Of a stretch of DNA of 64,000 nt, positions 30,775 to 41,904 are shown in pieces (within the stretch, counting starts at the first letter, position 1; the number at the start of each line of letters is the position of its first letter). The notes beneath the pieces were generated by a model that was given only the letters and a program-made list of their open reading frames with translations, was not told the origin of the DNA and searched no databases. The stretch is from Paraniabella hibiscisoli (GTDB lineage: Bacteria > Bacteroidota > Bacteroidia > Chitinophagales > Chitinophagaceae): the NCBI RefSeq assembly GCF_022512515.1, contig NZ_JAKWBK010000001.1, positions 868,001 through 932,000 of the forward strand, given 5' to 3'. A program made the position numbers and the translations under genes.

Positions 30775-32205
30775 TTATCTCCAACCTCCTCCTAAATCCT
30801 TATACATATTTACCACAGCACTCAGCTGGTTTTTCCTGGTTTCTGCCATCTCCAGCCTCGCTTCCAGCACATCGCGTTGCGTAGTCAATACTTCTAAATA
30901 ATCAGCTCTTGCAGCTTTGTATAAAGCATTAGACACATCCACCGATTTATTCAACACCTGCACCTGTTTTTGCTTTTGCTCAAAAGTCTGTTGCAGATTA
31001 CTGATATGGGAGAGTTCATTAGCCACTTCTATATATCCCCCTAATATCGATCGTTCATAATTGTATACAGCCTGCAACTGCCTTGCATTAGCCGTAAGAT
31101 ACTGCGCTTTAATAGCATTCTTATTTATTAACGGCCCTGCCAGGTCGCCTACCCGAAGCTATTAGTGACTCGGGCAGCTTAACTAGGTAACTGGGATTAA
31201 AAGCATTCAGTCCCACTACAGCCGAAATATCAAAAGATGGATAGAACTGCGCCCGCGCCACTTTAACATCCAGTTTGGAAGCAGCCAGCTCCAGCTCTGC
31301 CTGCCTGATATCGGGCCTGTTAGCCAATAACTGTGATGGCACACCCGTACTAATCGGCGCTAAAGTCGAATTCATAAAGTCGGCTTGCAGCCTGGCTATA
31401 GGTTGAGGATACCTCGCCAGTAAAAAGTTAATACGATTTTCTGTTTCCTTAATACCCTGCAGTATTTCAAATTCACGGCTTTCCGTGCTCTTTACTTCCG
31501 CCTCGAATTTTTGTACCGCCAACTCTGTTGCCCTTGCGGCTTGCTTCTGCACTTTTACAACCTCCAGCGCGTTCTTCTGTAAGGCAATATTCTGCTTAAC
31601 AATATCCAACTGGTAGTCGAGCGATAATAATTCATAGTACGAATTAGCCACTTCTGCTATCAGGTTAGACAACACAAAATTTTTGCCTTCGATAGTAGAT
31701 AAATAGCGGTCTACTTCTGCATCCTTTGCGTTATGCAGCTTGTTCCAGATGTCTACCTCCCAGTTAGCGTTGACACCCACGATAAGATCACCGAGGTAAT
31801 CGGGCACTTTTTACCAGGCGTAATTTCCGTGGATGCATCACCTGCGCCCTGGCTGGTGTAGCGTCCTGCTTTATCGATACCAACGCCTGCTCGATATCCT
31901 ACACTCGGCAATAGCTCTCCTTTTCTCGCCCTGACTTCGTTCCGCGCTATTTCTATTTCCTGCAAAGTGATGTTCAGCTCCTGGTTATTTTTTAAAGCTG
32001 TATCTATTAATACTACCAGGTTGGGATCGGTAAAAAAGTCCCGCCATTTTACCATCCCGGTATTCGACGTGTCCTGCGAAACGGCATAAGTCTCGGGCAC
32101 CTCTTTATTTTCCCGCTTTTGAGCTACCTGGGGAACACGGCATCCTGCATAGATCATGCAGGCGCCTAATATCCCCAACGGAGCGAATATGTTACGAATC
32201 TTCAT
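30775..32205 (-). CDS. RND efflux outer-membrane factor (NodT/TolC type) lipoprotein, frameshifted
   Basis: The outer-membrane channel of a tripartite efflux pump, about 476 residues. The lipobox is I-Y-A-G-C near residue 22. The two repeated OEP domains show long coiled-coil helices (S-Y-Y-E-L-L-S-L-D-Y-Q-L and P-D-I-R-Q-A-E-L-E-L). Two opposite frameshifts occur: an A missing near 31810 and an extra G near 31155; net length is unchanged at 477 codons. It is the last gene of the operon MFP-RND-OMF, seven bases after the pump gene. Confidence 0.87.
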
Positions 32206-32212
32206 ATATTTT

Positions 32213-35200
32213 CTATTGAGTCAGATCTTCTGATAATGGATTTTCATCTTCTATTTTGATCAGTTTTCTTTTAGCAGCAATGCTGCCAAAGATGTAATAC
32301 AACCCGGGTATGACAATTACACCAAACAGGGTTCCGAAAAGCATACCTCCGGCTGCAGCCGATCCTATGGTTCGGTTACCGATCTTACCCGGACCGTTGG
32401 CAAATACTAATGGAATCAGGCCGGCAATAAAAGCAAAGGAAGTCATTAAAATAGGACGGAACCTTACTTTGGCGCCCTGCATGGCCGATTTTAAAACAGA
32501 CATACCTGCACTATGCTGCTGGGCTGCAAATTCCACGATCAGCACCGCATTTTTACCCAACAAGCCGATCAGCATCACCATAGAGATCTGCGCGTAAATA
32601 TTATTCTCCAGTCCAAACAATTTCAGGAAAAGAAAAGCACCGAAGATACCAGCCGGTAAAGAGAGGATTACTGATAAAGGCAAAATAAAGCTTTCGTACT
32701 GTGCAGAGAGAATTAAATACACAAAGCCCAAACATATCAAGAAGATATAAATAGCTTCGTTCCCTCTTGATACTTCATCTTTTGAAATACCTGCCCAATC
32801 GATACCAAAGCCTCTGGGCAGAGTCTTCTTCGCTACTTCATTGATAACACTAATGGCTTCACCGCTACTATAGCCCGGAGCGGCCGAACCGCTTATTTCT
32901 GAAGCATTGTACATATTATGCCGGGTAATCTCTGAAAGGCCATATACTTTTTCCATCTTCATAAAAGCTGAAAAAGGAACCATTTCATCATGATCGTTTT
33001 TTACATATAGTTTCAGGATGTCATCGGGTAATGCGCGGTATTGTGGCAGGGCTTGTACAATAACTTTGTATTGCCTGTCGAACTTAATAAAACTGGTTTC
33101 ATAGTTACTCCCGATAAGTGTTGACAGGGTGCTCATAGCGTTATCTATGGTAATGCCTTTTTGTTGCGCCAGGTCATTATCTACCCGCAGCATATATTGT
33201 GGAAAACTGGCGCTGTAAAAAGTAAATACCGATGAAAGCTCTTTACGTTTATTGAGCTCTTTTACAAAATCATGGCTCACCTGTTCCATTTTTTATAATC
33301 GCCGCTCCCCGCCTTATCCAGCAGGCGTAACTCAAAACCGCCCGCAGCGCCATAGCCAGGCACCGCCGGAGGCTGGAAGAACTCAATGGCTGCACCCGGG
33401 ATACTTTTGGATTTTTCTTCCAGCTGCTCTATAACCTCCTGCGCCGATTCTTTCCGGTCTTTCCAGTCTTTGAGATTGATTAAACAGGTTCCTGAATTGG
33501 CGCCAGTCCCTTCCGTTAATATCTCGTAACCGGCAAGGGCTGATACAGATTTTACGCCATCCACTTCTTCCGCAATACGCTCTAGTCTTTCCGAGATCTC
33601 ATTCGTCCGCTCAAGCGATGAACCCGGCGGTGTTTGTATAATCGCGTAGATCATTCCCTGGTCCTCGTTAGGTATAAAGCCCGAAGGTACTGTGCCACTC
33701 AGCAACCAGGTGCCCACACAAAAAGCAATCAGCAGGCCGAAAGTAATAATGCGACGACTCACCACCCGGTTCAAAAAGCGTATATACCGGTTGGATAAAA
33801 GATCAAAGCGCTTATTGAACCCATCAATAAATTTGTCAACCAACGATTTCTTTTTGATATGACCATGATGGTTCTTGAGTAAAATAGCGCAAAGCGCCGG
33901 AGTCAATGTTAAAGCTACTACACCTGACAATATTATACCCGTAGCCATTGTGATAGAAAACTGCCGGTAGAAAATACCTACCGGACCTGACATAAATGCT
34001 ACCGGTATAAATACCGAAGCCATCAGGAAAGTGATCGCTACTATGGCGCCGCTGATTTCTTTCATAGCCTGTTGTGTAGCTTTCAACGGAGAAATATTAC
34101 TCTTCTCCATTTTTGCGTGTACCGCTTCAATCACCACAATGGCATCATCTACCACTACCCCGATCGCCAGCACTAAGGCAAACAGTGTAATAAGATTTAA
34201 CGTGATGCCAAAGAACTGCATAAACACAAAAGTTCCTACCAGGGATACGGGCACGGCTATAATAGGGATGAGGGTAGAACGCCAGTCACCGAGGAAGATA
34301 AAGACCACGATACCCACCAGTATGAAAGCTTCCACCAGGGTGTGAATTACTTTCTCAATAGAAGCATCCAGGAATTTCGATACATCGTAGCTGATCTCAT
34401 AATCCATTCCCTTGGGAAAGTTATCTTTCAACTCTTTCATCTTTGCTTTTACATCTGCTATTACCTGGCTGGCATTACTACCATAAGACTGCTTCAATAC
34501 AATAGCGGCAGAAGGCTTACCATTCAGATAAGAGTACAGGTCATACATAGAGCTTCCAAACTCAATGTCAGCCACATCTTTTAACCTTAACAACTCTCCG
34601 TCAGAGCTGGCCCTGACCACAATGTTCTCATATCCTTCCTTACTGCTATAACGTCCCGGGTATTTCAATACATATTCAAAGGACTGCGATCTTTTACCAG
34701 AGCTTTCACCTGTTTTACCTGGCGAGGCTTCCAGGCTCTGCTCATTTAAAGATTTCATTATTTCTTCTGCAGATATTTTGTAAGCCAACATCCTGTCCGG
34801 CTTTAACCATATACGCATGGCATATTCCCTGTTACCCAATATATCTGCATAACCTACTCCGTCTACACGCTTTAGTTCGGATAGCACATTGATATCGGCA
34901 TAGTTGTACAGGAAGTTTTCTCCCATTGATGTATCCTTTGTATACAGGTTGATATACATCAGCATGTTCGATTCCTCCCGGCTGATCTTCACCCCTTCAC
35001 GTATCACCAGCGGCGGCAATTTATTGGTTACAGCGGCTACACGATTCTGTACATTTAAGGAAGCCTGGTTAGGATCGGTGCCCAGGTTAAATATGACCTG
35101 TATTACGGCTTCTCCATCATTACCGGCATCAGAAGCGATGTATTTCATCCCTGGTACACCATTGAGCGCACGCTCCAGGGGGATCACCACTGATTTAATC

Positions 35201-35370
35201 AGGAGCTCGTTATTCGCACCGGGATACTCTGCCGTAATATTCACTTTGGGAGGAGATACCGAAGGGAATTGCGTTACCGGCAGATGTGTTAACGCCAACA
35301 CGCCCAGGAATACAATAATGAGCGATATAACGATGGATAAAACCGGTCGTTTTATAAATTTTCCAAACAT
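32213..35370 (-). CDS. RND-family (HAE1/AcrB-like) inner-membrane efflux pump, frameshifted
   Basis: An AcrB/MexB-type proton-driven drug exporter of about 1052 residues, in the inner membrane. It starts M-F-G-K-F-I-K-R-P-V-L-S with TM1, and TM4 has V-V-V-D-D-A-I-V-V-I-E, the pair of aspartates of the proton relay. The docking and porter domains follow the usual order (P-G-A-N-N; N-V-Q-N-R). One A is missing from the A-run near 33288 in the second porter loop, splitting the raw frame. Substrates probably include hydrophobic drugs, dyes or detergents. Confidence 0.92.
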
Positions 35371-35388
35371 AAAATTCTCTTTAAATAA

Positions 35389-36471
35389 TTATTCTGCTTT
35401 TAAATGAAGGTTGCTCATTACCTGGCGTGGTTGCTCATACCGGTATTGTATCTTTTGCTCCTCCTTCACTGTTTGTACACCTTCCAGCAGTATTTTATCA
35501 TCAGCAGCAAGACCGCTACTTACTATATACAGATCGGGTAATTCAGCGCCTACATTGATCATACGGGCTCTTACTACATGGTTATTGTCAATAACAAAAA
35601 CATATTTACGGTCCTGCAGCTCATAGGTAGCTTTTTGAGGAATAACCACGGCATTCTTAAGAGGTACGGTCATTCTTACTTTCCCGGTTTCACCATTTCT
35701 TAATAATCCATCTGGATTAGTAAACCGGGCTCTGAAAGCGATGTTACCGGTTTCACTATCGAACTCACTTTCTATCGTTTCTATTTTACCCGGTACGCCG
35801 AGCGCATCCCCGTTAGCTAAAATGAGACCAACTTCTTGCTGTGCATTCTTTTGAAGATTTTTCTGGTAGTTCAGGTACTCCGGTTCACCCACATTGAAAT
35901 ACGCAAACACCTGGCTATTGTCGGATAAGCTGGTGAGTAAAGCGCCCTCATCAATAAGACTTCCCTGCTTTAAAGGAATACGGTCGATAATACCGCTGAA
36001 AGGCGCGCGTATTTCTGTAAATGATAAATGCGCCTGGGCCAGCTTGGTTTCTGCATGAGCCTGCTCCAGCTTGGCCTGGGCCAATGCCTGCTCACTTTTA
36101 GAAACGATGTTCTGGTCTGCCAGGGTTTTTGCGTTCTGAAGCTCGATGGCGGCTGCGCTGGCTTCTGCCTTTGCCTTCATCAGCTCAGCTTCGTAAACCT
36201 GTGGCATTATCTTAAATAATAACTGCCCGGCTTTTACGTATTGTCCTTCATCTACGTATATCTTTTGCAGGAAACCCCTGCTTTGTGCACGCACTTCGAT
36301 ATTACGCACCGAGCGTATCTGGGACACATAATCTTTATTAAGCGATGTATCTATTTGTAAAGGACTGGTAACAATATATTGTACTTCTTCCGCTTTCTCT
36401 TCAGCGTGTGACTTACAGCTTGTTTGGTATATAAATGCGCATAACGCATAAACGATTACTATCCGTTTCAT
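35389..36471 (-). CDS. RND efflux periplasmic adaptor (membrane-fusion protein)
   Basis: An intact 360-residue adaptor linking the RND pump to the outer-membrane factor. It is a lipoprotein (Y-Q-T-S-C near residue 19). The biotinyl-like half-domains flank an alpha-hairpin (A-E-L-M-K-A-K-A-E-A-S to A-H-L-S-F-T-E-I-R-A-P-F-S-G), followed by the beta-barrel and membrane-proximal domains. It is the first gene of the operon and lies 18 bases before the pump gene. An inverted repeat about 115 bases upstream may be its operator. Confidence 0.92.
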   Translation of the reverse strand: MKRIVIVYALCAFIYQTSCKSHAEEKAEEVQYIVTSPLQIDTSLNKDYVSQIRSVRNIEVRAQSRGFLQKIYVDEGQYVKAGQLLFKIMPQVYEAELMKAKAEASAAAIELQNAKTLADQNIVSKSEQALAQAKLEQAHAETKLAQAHLSFTEIRAPFSGIIDRIPLKQGSLIDEGALLTSLSDNSQVFAYFNVGEPEYLNYQKNLQKNAQQEVGLILANGDALGVPGKIETIESEFDSETGNIAFRARFTNPDGLLRNGETGKVRMTVPLKNAVVIPQKATYELQDRKYVFVIDNNHVVRARMINVGAELPDLYIVSSGLAADDKILLEGVQTVKEEQKIQYRYEQPRQVMSNLHLKAE

Positions 36472-36479
36472 TATATTAG

Positions 36480-36671
36480 GGAATTATGTATAAGGGCTGA
36501 TTACCGGCCGATGGCCGTTGCCTTATTTCAGGAAAGAAATTATTGAACGATTGATTTTCAAAGTATAGGATAATACAGCAGTGGTGTATGTAACGATACA
36601 CGAACAATTGATCCAGGCCTTAATGGCTGGAGTTGGTAATGGTAAAAAATACTGCTGAAAATAGATTAGTA
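36480..36671. promoter_or_regulatory. Upstream region of the efflux operon with an inverted repeat
   Basis: No gene is seen here. GTGTAT-N6-ATACAC at 36584-36601 is a perfect 6-bp inverted repeat, as expected for a dimeric repressor such as a TetR- or MarR-type protein. No such gene is adjacent in the window. A TA-TAC-TTTG sequence near 36560 is one base longer than the Bacteroidota minus-7 box. Confidence 0.4.
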
Positions 36672-37058
36672 TCAGATCCTGAAAACACAGAGCTCGTTAC
36701 GACTAAGCACCGATACAGGTTGCGATGAAGTTATATACCAGCCATTGGCAAACTGGTCATCTGTTTGAGATAGATAGGCTGAAAGAAAATAAGCAAGAAT
36801 GCTTTGTAGTTGTTTTCTTACGGGAGCAGAAACCGGCAGATCATCTTCCTCGTCATTGGTACAGATCAGCCGCTCGGTCAGTTCCTGGTCAGCAGCGTTT
36901 CCAACCTTGCTGATTTGTTTCTCCATCTGCTGAACCAGGAGATTGATTTTTGAGTTATTCCTGGTGTTATCACTCACATTTCGGCTTTTTGCAAAAGCAG
37001 TATCACCTGTATTAAACAGGAGTGTACATAAACAAATACAAAAGATAGCCCAACGCAT
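36672..37058 (-). CDS. Hypothetical secreted protein
   Basis: An open frame of 128 residues with a clear signal peptide (residues 1-22, ending AFA). The mature part is rich in S, N and Q, with a charged middle (N-D-E-E-D-D). I do not recognise a family. The minus-7-like box TAATTTTG at 37079-37086 lies about 20 bases upstream, supporting a real gene. It is between the efflux operon and phosphoketolase, and no function is suggested by context. Confidence 0.5.
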   Translation of the reverse strand: MRWAIFCICLCTLLFNTGDTAFAKSRNVSDNTRNNSKINLLVQQMEKQISKVGNAADQELTERLICTNDEEDDLPVSAPVRKQLQSILAYFLSAYLSQTDDQFANGWYITSSQPVSVLSRNELCVFRI

Positions 37059-37078
37059 AATGCCGATAAATTGCTTTT

Positions 37079-37086
37079 CAAAATTA
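37079..37086 (-). promoter_or_regulatory. Minus-7 box for the hypothetical secreted gene
   Basis: On the minus strand the sequence reads TAATTTTG, matching TAnnTTTG, about 20 bases before the start codon at 37058. Confidence 0.4.
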
Positions 37087-37291
37087 GTTAAAGATGCCAG
37101 GACAGCTTATAACCATACAGCAAAAAAAGGTTAAATTTTAAATATTACAAAATAGGTCCTGATAATTCATGGCTAATTAATAGTTTACGACCATAGTAAA
37201 ACCTACCTTGCACACTAAAGTGCCCGGTCTCCAATAACTCAAACCGAAGAAACAGCGCTTTATTTCCCCTCACCTTAAAAACATTCATTGT

Positions 37292-39657
37292 ATGTCCTCA
37301 AACACTCAAAAAGTAACAAAAGACGAGTTAAAAAAAATGGATGCCTATTGGCGTGCCGCTAATTATCTTTCGGCAGGTCAGATCTACCTTAAAGACAATC
37401 CTCTGCTACGCGAACCCTTGAAACTGGAACATGTAAAACAGGTGCTGCTGGGACACTGGGGCACAACGCCCGGCCAGAACTTTGTTTATGCTCATTTAAA
37501 TCGTATCATCAATCGGTACAACCTCGATATGATCTACATTTCAGGGCCGGGGCATGGCGGGCCAGCTTTGGTAGGAAATACGTATTTAGAAGGTACGTAC
37601 AGTGAGATTTATCCCGAGATTACCCGGGACGCAGCAGGTCTTAAAAGACTCTTTAAACAATTCTCTTTTCCCGGTGGTATACCCAGCCACGTATCACCCG
37701 AATGCCCTGGCTCCATGCATGAAGGAGGTGAGCTCGGTTATTCTTTAAGCCATGCTTTCGGGGCCGCATTTGACAATCCGGATTTAATGGTGGCTTGTGT
37801 GATAGGAGATGGAGAGGCAGAAACCGGCCCGCTTGCTACAGCATGGCATTCCAATAAATTCTTAAACCCTGTAAAAGACGGCGTGGTTTTACCGATCCTG
37901 CATTTAAATGGTTATAAAATTGCGAACCCTACCATTTTTGCCAGAATTGAAAAGGAAGAGATGGATAATCTCATGAAGGGCTATGGGTGGAAACCTTTTT
38001 GGGTGGATGGCGAAGACCCTGTGTATATGCATCAGCGCATGGCTGAAGTACTGGATGAAGTGATGGCTGAAATTAAAACTATTAAAGAAGCTGCTGCAAA
38101 CAATGAACAGTTTGAACGTCCCACCTGGCCTATGATCATTCTTAAATCACCAAAGGGTTGGACGGGGCCCAAAGAAGTAGACGGATTAAAAGTGGAAGGT
38201 AGCTTCAGAGCGCACCAGGTGCCGCTTTCAGATCCTGCACACAATCCCGAACACTTAGCGGCTCTTGAGAAATGGTTACAAAGTTATAAACCCGAAGAGC
38301 TTTTTGATGAGGAAGGAAAATTGTTTGCCGAATGGCAGGAACTTTCACCGGTAGGTGACAGGCGAATGGGGGCTAATCCACATACCAATGGCGGTGCATT
38401 GATGCGGGATCTGCACATGCCCGATTTCAGAACCTATGCACTCGATGTAAGTATGCGCAGTATGCCTGGCCCTGGCGACACCAAAGTGCTGGGTGCTTTT
38501 ATAAGAGATGTCATTAGGCTCAACATGCATAACTTCAGGATATTCGGTCCTGACGAAACCTTATCCAACCGACTCAATAAAGTATTTGAAGTTACAGAGC
38601 GGCAATGGGTAGCCGACACTTTTGATGACGACGAATTTATTAAAAAAGAAGGCCGGGTGCTTGAAGTGCTAAGTGAGCATCAATGTGAAGGATGGCTGGA
38701 AGGGTATGTACTTACAGGCCGGCACGGGTTATTTAATTGTTACGAGGCATTTATACACATCATCGACAGTATGTTTAACCAGCATGCCAAATGGCTGAAG
38801 ATGACTTCAGAGATAAGCTGGAGAAAAAACTGCCATCACTAAATATTCTTTTGGCATCGCATGTATGGCGGCAGGACCATAATGGCTTTACCCACCAGGA
38901 TCCCGGCTTCATAGATCATGTTATCAATAAAAAGGCTTCTGTTGTAAGAGTGTACCTGCCACCGGATGCTAACTGCCTGCTGTCTACAATGGACCATTGT
39001 TTGAAAAGCCGTCATTATGTAAATGTGGTCATTGCAGGCAAACATGTATCACCTCAATGGTTAAACATGGATGAAGCCATTGCGCATTGCACCAAAGGAA
39101 TCGGCATCTGGCCATGGGCGAGCAATGATGAAGGCGCTGAGCCGGATGTAGTGATGGCCTGCGCCGGCGATGTTCCTGCATTAGAGACACTGGCTGCCGC
39201 ATCTATCCTAAGGAATAAGTTACCGGAGCTTAAAATACGCGTGGTAAACGTAGTAGACCTGATGCGCCTCCAGCCCGCCTCTGAGCACCCACATGGACTT
39301 AGCGATATTGATTTTGATGTGCTCTTTACTAAAAACAAACCAGTGATCTTCGCCTTTCATGGTTACCCCTGGCTGATACATCGGCTCACTTACCGCCGCA
39401 CCAATCATCATAATATACATGTAAGAGGATATAAAGAAGAAGGCACTATTACTACACCTTTTGATATGACGGTGCTTAATCAAATGGATCGTTTCAGCCT
39501 GGTGCAGGATGTATTGAACCGACTACCACAGCTGGGAGAAAGAGCTGCTTACATAAAAGAAGATATGAAAAACAAACACATCGAACATAAAAACTACATA
39601 AGAAAATATGGTGTAGATATGGACGAGGTACGAAACTGGAAATGGGAACTTTCCTAA
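37292..39657 (+). CDS. xfp: Xylulose-5-phosphate/fructose-6-phosphate phosphoketolase, frameshifted
   Basis: A TPP-dependent phosphoketolase of about 788 residues, the usual family length, that splits xylulose-5-P or fructose-6-P with phosphate to give acetyl-P plus glyceraldehyde-3-P or erythrose-4-P. The TPP-binding stretch G-D-G-E-A-E-T-G-P to [12 protein letters not shown] is at about residues 170-215. G-P-G-H-G-G-P, S-H-V-S-P and [16 protein letters not shown] are also conserved. One A is missing from an A-run at 38824-38829 and splits the raw frame. It stands alone with its own terminator. It could channel pentoses from pectin breakdown, but no regulatory link is visible. Confidence 0.93.
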
Positions 39658-39683
39658 AAAAGAGTAACTGATATTTATATACT

Positions 39684-39715
39684 AAAATCCCGCCGACGAA
39701 ATCAGCGGGATTTTT
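39684..39715. terminator. Rho-independent terminator after phosphoketolase
   Basis: The stem AAAATCCCGC/GCGGGATTTT with an 11-base loop ends in a T-run. It would also work from the minus strand, just after the TPP-aptamer-like sequence. Confidence 0.85.
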
Positions 39716-39718
39716 GCA

Positions 39719-39775
39719 TCCCCCAACCATGCCCTTATCAGGCTCAGATTCAGGTAAAGGTATACTACCATCATC
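39719..39775 (-). ncRNA. Degenerate TPP-riboswitch-like sequence (weak)
   Basis: On the plus strand, TTATCAGGCTCAGATTC followed by AAAGGTAT looks like the antisense of the 3' half of a TPP riboswitch (the CCTGAxCTGGATAA part). The 5' half with CTGAGA is missing or not recognisable. No thiamine gene follows on the minus strand, where only the terminator and the reverse of phosphoketolase are found. It may be a relic left after gene loss, or a chance match. A covariance-model scan would settle it. Confidence 0.2.
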
Positions 39776-39899
39776 TTTAAAAGCTAACCTCTGTCAGTTA
39801 CCGCAATGACATAAATCAATAGGCATCTATACCAGGGTCATACTATAAGTTTTTTGTTTGTTACAGCTTTGTTAACACAAAACAGAAAATCACACACAA
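39776..39899. other. Intergenic upstream of the YceI-like gene
   Basis: No gene or clear RNA is seen in this 124-base stretch. It is AT-rich near the YceI start and must hold that gene's promoter. Confidence 0.4.
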
Positions 39900-40487
39900 A
39901 TGAAAAAGATAAAACTAGTAGCCCTGTTCATATTTGGTTTAAGTATGAACATCTTCGCCCAGGACAGTTACAAGCTGGTGGAAAACAAAACCAAAAACAT
40001 GGTAACCGGCACTTCTACCCTGCATGACTGGAGATGCGTTGCTGAGAAACAATCTGGCACTGCTGTAATAAAAACAGGCGACATGCTGGAAGTAAAATCG
40101 CTGACAGCCCGTATAGCAGCCAAGTCTTTGAAAAGTATAAAAGAGAATGGTAAATACTATGATGATGCGATGGACAAAAATGCATACAAGGCATTGGATG
40201 CGGATAAGCACCCCGAAATCGCTTATACATTAACCGGTGTATCGAATATGAAAACAACGGGTACTGCTTCTACTTTTTCTGCAACCGGTACTTTAACCAT
40301 CGCCGGCAAAACCAATAAAGTAACCTTCCCGGTAAAGGCGGTGGTAAACGGTAATACAGTAACATTTACAGCCACTGTTAAATTTAAACTGACGGCTTTC
40401 GGTATTACACCACCTAAAGCGCTGATGGGCACTATTAAGACAGGTGATGACGTGGCCGTAGTATTGAACTCAACCTTTGCTAAATAA
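39900..40487 (+). CDS. YceI-family secreted protein
   Basis: An intact 195-residue YceI protein with a signal peptide (residues 1-20, ending IFAQ). The lipocalin-like barrel shows T-G-T-S-T-L-H-D-W, K-S-L-K-S-x-K-E-N-G and I-A-G-K-T-N-K-V-T-F-P-V, with P-P-K-A-L-M-G-T-I-K-T-G-D-D near the end. Family members bind isoprenoid-like lipids in a hydrophobic tunnel. It begins a plus-strand cluster YceI-OMP-YceI-HPF, separated by 27, 58 and 40 bases, likely one operon. A second YceI lies three genes away and a third at 27692. Confidence 0.85.
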   Translation: MKKIKLVALFIFGLSMNIFAQDSYKLVENKTKNMVTGTSTLHDWRCVAEKQSGTAVIKTGDMLEVKSLTARIAAKSLKSIKENGKYYDDAMDKNAYKALDADKHPEIAYTLTGVSNMKTTGTASTFSATGTLTIAGKTNKVTFPVKAVVNGNTVTFTATVKFKLTAFGITPPKALMGTIKTGDDVAVVLNSTFAK

Positions 40488-40514
40488 CCTCAACCAGATT
40501 TTTCATCTAAAAAA

Positions 40515-41846
40515 ATGTTTATGAAACGCTTATCATTAGCGATAGCCCTGATCGGATGCGTTAGCCTTGTACACGCACAAGACAATAAATCTATCATCTC
40601 CAAACTGCACTCTGATGTACAGTTTACCAGGCCCGGAGATAAAACAGGCTTGAATATGTTTGAAACCACCAAAGAAGATACCATTCCTTACGATGGCCTT
40701 AAAGTAAGATTTGGCGCGGGCTTCTCTCAACAATTTCAAAGTCTTACGCACAGCAACTCCGGCGCAGTTGCACTTTACCCGAGACTAGCGCCCGGCTTTG
40801 GGATAGCACAGGCTAACCTTACTATGGACGTGCAGTTATACGATGGTATTAAATTAAATCTTACCAGTTACCTGGCGGCAAGACACCATAACGAAACATG
40901 GGTAAAAGGCGGTTATATTCAATTTGACAAACTACCTTTTAAAGGCGCAGGCTGGGACAAACTGATGCAGTACGCAACCATTAAAGTAGGACACATGGAA
41001 ATTAACTATGGTGATCAGCATTTCCGTCGCTCAGATGGAGGTAATACCATCCACAATCCATTTATGGAGAACTACATTATGGATGCCTTTGCTACGGAAA
41101 TCGGAGGAGAGTTTTATCTTCAAAAAGATGGAGTCATGGGAATGGTTGGTATATCTAATGGCCTTATCAATGGCACTCAGCAGTCTCCAATATTAGCCGC
41201 AGGTACCGATACTACAAGTTACCACCGCAATCCCTCTTTCTACGCCAAAGGCGCTGTAGATAAGAAATTAGGAGAAATAAGAGTGAGAGGCGCAGCATCT
41301 GTATACTACAATAACAGCTCTGGCCGTAGTACCTTGTATGCAGGTGACCGTACCGGTAGCAACTATTTCTTTGTAATGGAAGGCGCTACCGCTACATCCA
41401 AAGACAACTTCACTTCCGGACGTTTCGACCCCGCGCTTACGAACCAGATCCTGGCCTTTCAATTAAATGGTTTTATAAAAGCCAAGGGCCTGGAGCTGTT
41501 TGGCACTTACGAAAATGCCAAAGGCCGCAGCATTAATGAGAAAGTGGCCAACTTCGACAAACGCAGTGTAAACCAGTTTGCCGCAGACATCATTTACAGG
41601 ATAGGGGCCAAAGAAAAAGTATTTATCGGTGGGCGTTACAATACCGTACGGGGACAATTATTAGCCAGCAATAAAGACAAACAAAGCATTGACAGAATGG
41701 CAATCGGAGGCGGATGGTTCCTCACCAATAATATCTTAATGAAAGGTGAATATGTAGATCAAAAATATAACGATTTCCCGGCTGCAAACAGAATGGCAGA
41801 TGGAAGGTTTAAGGGTTTTGTGATGCAGGCGGTAGTTGGTTTCTAA
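40515..41846 (+). CDS. Outer-membrane beta-barrel (porin-like) protein
   Basis: An intact protein of 443 residues with a signal peptide ending V-H-A-Q. An in-frame Met two codons later (40521) is an equally likely start. The mature part is made of alternating beta-strands with aromatic girdles, including G-G-Y-I-Q-F-D, V-G-H-M-E-I-N-Y-G-D-Q-H-F-R-R-S-D-G-G and a final strand ending in V-V-G-F, as in Bacteroidota phosphate-selective-porin-like proteins. The substrate is not clear. It sits between two YceI-type genes in what looks like one operon. Confidence 0.75.
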   Translation: MFMKRLSLAIALIGCVSLVHAQDNKSIISKLHSDVQFTRPGDKTGLNMFETTKEDTIPYDGLKVRFGAGFSQQFQSLTHSNSGAVALYPRLAPGFGIAQANLTMDVQLYDGIKLNLTSYLAARHHNETWVKGGYIQFDKLPFKGAGWDKLMQYATIKVGHMEINYGDQHFRRSDGGNTIHNPFMENYIMDAFATEIGGEFYLQKDGVMGMVGISNGLINGTQQSPILAAGTDTTSYHRNPSFYAKGAVDKKLGEIRVRGAASVYYNNSSGRSTLYAGDRTGSNYFFVMEGATATSKDNFTSGRFDPALTNQILAFQLNGFIKAKGLELFGTYENAKGRSINEKVANFDKRSVNQFAADIIYRIGAKEKVFIGGRYNTVRGQLLASNKDKQSIDRMAIGGGWFLTNNILMKGEYVDQKYNDFPAANRMADGRFKGFVMQAVVGF

Positions 41847-41904
41847 AAAAGCAGGAGGGTGGGGCCACAAGCCGTAGCTCCGCTCTCTTCACAAACACAC
41901 AATC

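Noticed and set aside
33277..33295. Programmed ribosomal frameshifting at A-runs
   Set aside because: Breaks occur in many unrelated genes, at A, T, G and C runs, without slippery-site and stem-loop context. A common technical cause is simpler.
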